DNA of 52,500 nucleotides, taken from positions 1,207,501 through 1,260,000 of the forward strand of contig JACVTC010000017.1 in NCBI GenBank assembly GCA_016946835.1, in the 5' to 3' direction. A program made the translations under genes and the position numbers. Source of the DNA: Neocallimastix lanati (nom. inval.) (lineage: Eukaryota > Neocallimastigomycota > Neocallimastigomycetes > Neocallimastigales > Neocallimastigaceae). This document shows, piece after piece, positions 50,194 through 52,500 of this stretch. Every line of letters starts with the position of its first letter. Position 1 is the first letter of the stretch. A model generated the notes under the pieces. It was not told the origin of the DNA. It made no database searches and saw nothing but the letters and a program-made list of their open reading frames with translations.

Positions 50194-51019
50194 ATGAGTG
50201 AAGCTATTGATTCATTGTCTTCTATGGTATTAAATTATATATATTTGTATATTAATAAATAAATAAAAAATATTATTATTTAATTAACATTAATTTATAT
50301 CAAATTGCCATAAAATATTATATACAATAATAAAGTTTCCACAAGTTGACAGAGATATTATTATCGCTGTAAGAATTAAATACATATATATAATGAAAAT
50401 ATATATATATATATATATATTTTTTTTTTATTTTTTAAAAAAAATAGAATTATGATGGCTTTCCCATAAAAATGAATTTTATATTTTTTATAATTGTTAT
50501 TATTAAAATATAGGTCTTCGATCAACAAAAGGGTAATGTCGAAGCTTGTATTCCACAATTATTAGAAATTTCAGACCCTTCTTCTCAACAAGTTAAAGCT
50601 CAAGCACAAGCTACTGATGCTAATGTATTTATTTATTTATTTATTTATTTACTTATTTATGTATATATGTAATAATTATTTTATAAAGTATATGCTAAAG
50701 TACTAAGTGAATTTTTTTTTTATATTCCTTCATATATAAGGCTGAACAAATTAGAAAAGATGAAGAATATGTAAATACAAATCAATATTTTAAATATGAA
50801 TATATATATTTATATAAATTAATTTTTTTTTTTTTTTTTTTTTTTTAATTATTAGTAATAACATTTTTGTACATATATAAATATACATATTAATTTTTAA
50901 ATTATTGGCCCTATATTATAATATAGGCAAGAAAATTGGCACAAGATTTAAGTGATGAAGAATACGCAAGACAATTACAAGAAGAAGAGGCAAGACAGAG
51001 ACAAATGGGTAAATATATA

Positions 51020-51080
<61 letters not shown>

Positions 51081-51979
51081 TAAAAACTTTACAATTAAAT
51101 ATTTTTACAATTAAGTATAATGAATTATTATAAATAATGGAATTAATATATATGAATTTTAAACATTAAATATTAATAGAAGTGGAAAGAGAAAGACAAG
51201 AACGTGAAAGAACTGAAGATAATGGAGGTATATATAAATTTAATATATATATTTATATATTTAAATTGAATTATCATTATTATATTTATATTTCTAACAT
51301 ATATTATTACTTATATAAATAATTTTATTTAGGTCAAATTAAAGAAAAACTTACTGCAGGATTTGAATGTAAATAGGAATATTACTTTATATATATATAT
51401 ATTACTAAATATAATCTTAATAAATTATTAATATTAATCATCATTACTATCATCATAATATATATAAATTATTTTATTTTTTAAATATTATTTATTATTT
51501 AATATTTAATATATCTTATTCATAATAGCTGTTAAACAAAAAATTACAAGTAAAGCCAGTGAATTTTATGAAAAGTTTGCTAATAGAGCTAATGAGCAAA
51601 GAAATATGAATAGAAATCAATATAGGTATCCTTTTTTTTTTTTTTTTTTTAATTAATGCTATATTATATTATATTTTATAATATTAATTACTTTTAATAA
51701 TATTTATTTAGTAAATTATTATCATTCTATTTAATAATAATACTAATAATAATTTTAATATATATATGCTGTTCTATTGATTAATAATAATTCTAATATT
51801 AATGTGAAATATATATATATATATATATATATAGTAATTTACCAGATAATAATGATGATTCACTTTTATTAGGAAATGATTATGAAAGACAAGAACAATA
51901 TAATTCTAGAAATAATAATGATACTCGTCAAAATCAAAATCATTATTCATTAAATGGAAACCTTGAAGAGGTAATATAA

Positions 51980-52022
<43 letters not shown>

Positions 52023-52074
52023 ATTATAATTTGTAATAATAAACATGAATTGTATATTTTAACAATATTATTGC

Positions 52075-52123
<49 letters not shown>

Positions 52124-52180
52124 TTATAAAATTTATAGGAAGAATCTCTTGATCGTAGAAATCCAAATTTTAAGAATTAG
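50194..52180 (+). CDS. CUE-domain ubiquitin-binding protein (Cue5/Don1-like)
   Basis: Ten exons (50194-50226, 50336-50368, 50514-50624, 50741-50770, 50927-51008, 51180-51227, 51333-51368, 51529-51625, 51835-51970, 52139-52180) all join at GT-AG sites with matching phase and give 215 residues. The CUE domain spans residues 3-45. It has the MFP motif (11-13, with intron 1 between Met and Phe), the DRDIIIAVFDQQKGNVEACI helix pair and the di-leucine LL (38-39) that contacts ubiquitin. Residues about 65-100 repeat DEEYARKLAQ and DEEYARQLQEEEARQ, a charged UIM-like helix. A coiled-coil-like RERQERER and a KQKITSKASEFYEKFANRA helix follow, then an Asn/Gln-rich tail ending NPNFKN. Yeast Cue5 links ubiquitinated cargo to autophagy, but this protein shows no obvious AIM motif. 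Its cellular role remains inferred. Confidence 0.93.
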
Positions 52181-52500
52181 TTCATTATAAACAAAATATT
52201 TTAACTTTTTTTTTATTTTGTTTATATAATTATTATTAAATTATAATCATTGTTCATCTTTTTTAATATATATAATATATATATTTTAGTTTTGTTATTT
52301 TATTTTATATTGACCAATATCAATAATTATTAACATGATATAAAATTTTTTTCAAAATTAATATGGAATTGTCAAAAATATAATAAAAATAAAAATAGAA
52401 ATAACATTAAATTTATATAAATAACTAATTATTAAAAAAATAAATGATTACTTAAACAAAATAACCAAATAAATAATTAAAAAGTTATATATATAACAAT
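52181..52500. other. 3' flank of the CUE gene
   Basis: AT-rich, with no gene. Several AATAAA-like signals and T-runs follow the stop codon, but none can be singled out as the polyadenylation site. Confidence 0.6.

Overview
The window is extremely AT-rich, with very long A/T homopolymers, (AAT)n, (TTTA)n and 7-mer arrays. Its genes are intron-rich eukaryotic genes with GT-AG introns of about 60-800 nt and asparagine-rich proteins. This composition, together with LINE and MULE-type transposons and a secreted/TM/SH3 protein, best fits an anaerobic gut fungus (Neocallimastigomycota). That placement is an inference; a dictyostelid-like AT-rich genome is the main alternative. No tRNA, rRNA or CRISPR array was recognised.

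Five host genes can be assembled from short exons with consistent splice phase. They are an OST5/TMEM258-like oligosaccharyltransferase subunit (about 4.5-5.9 kb, minus), a signal-peptide/TM/SH3 protein (20.0-21.4 kb, minus), a makorin-like RING-CCCH E3 ligase with a huge Asn-rich N-terminal region (35.8-40.1 kb, minus), the splicing/genome-stability factor SDE2 with its GGKGG processing site (43.8-45.6 kb, minus), and a ten-exon CUE-domain ubiquitin-binding protein (50.2-52.2 kb, plus). They are single-copy housekeeping or regulatory genes with no evident operon-like link. Three of them (makorin, SDE2, CUE) concern ubiquitin or ubiquitin-like biology, which may be coincidence.

From 6.9 to 19.0 kb lies a nest of non-LTR retrotransposons. 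Decayed family-A copy A (6.9-12.6 kb) carries a foldback MULE-type MITE. Next to it is copy D, a family-A remnant cut by two 5'-truncated family-B insertions. One of these was itself split by a nearly intact 4.9-kb LINE (LINE B). Three nested target-site duplications record the order of events. A fourth truncated LINE with its own duplication sits at 1.95-2.28 kb, and a deleted family-A copy at 28.7-30.3 kb.

From 30.9 to 33.3 kb is a decayed MULE transposase pseudogene. Its right terminus resembles the ends of the MITE at 11.1 kb and a terminal fragment at 48.3 kb, so one transposon family left at least three traces here.

The remaining intergenic DNA is mainly simple-sequence arrays, with two GC-richer unidentified islands (33.3-33.6 and 42.4-42.8 kb) and several long perfect palindromes, including one inside SDE2 intron 1.
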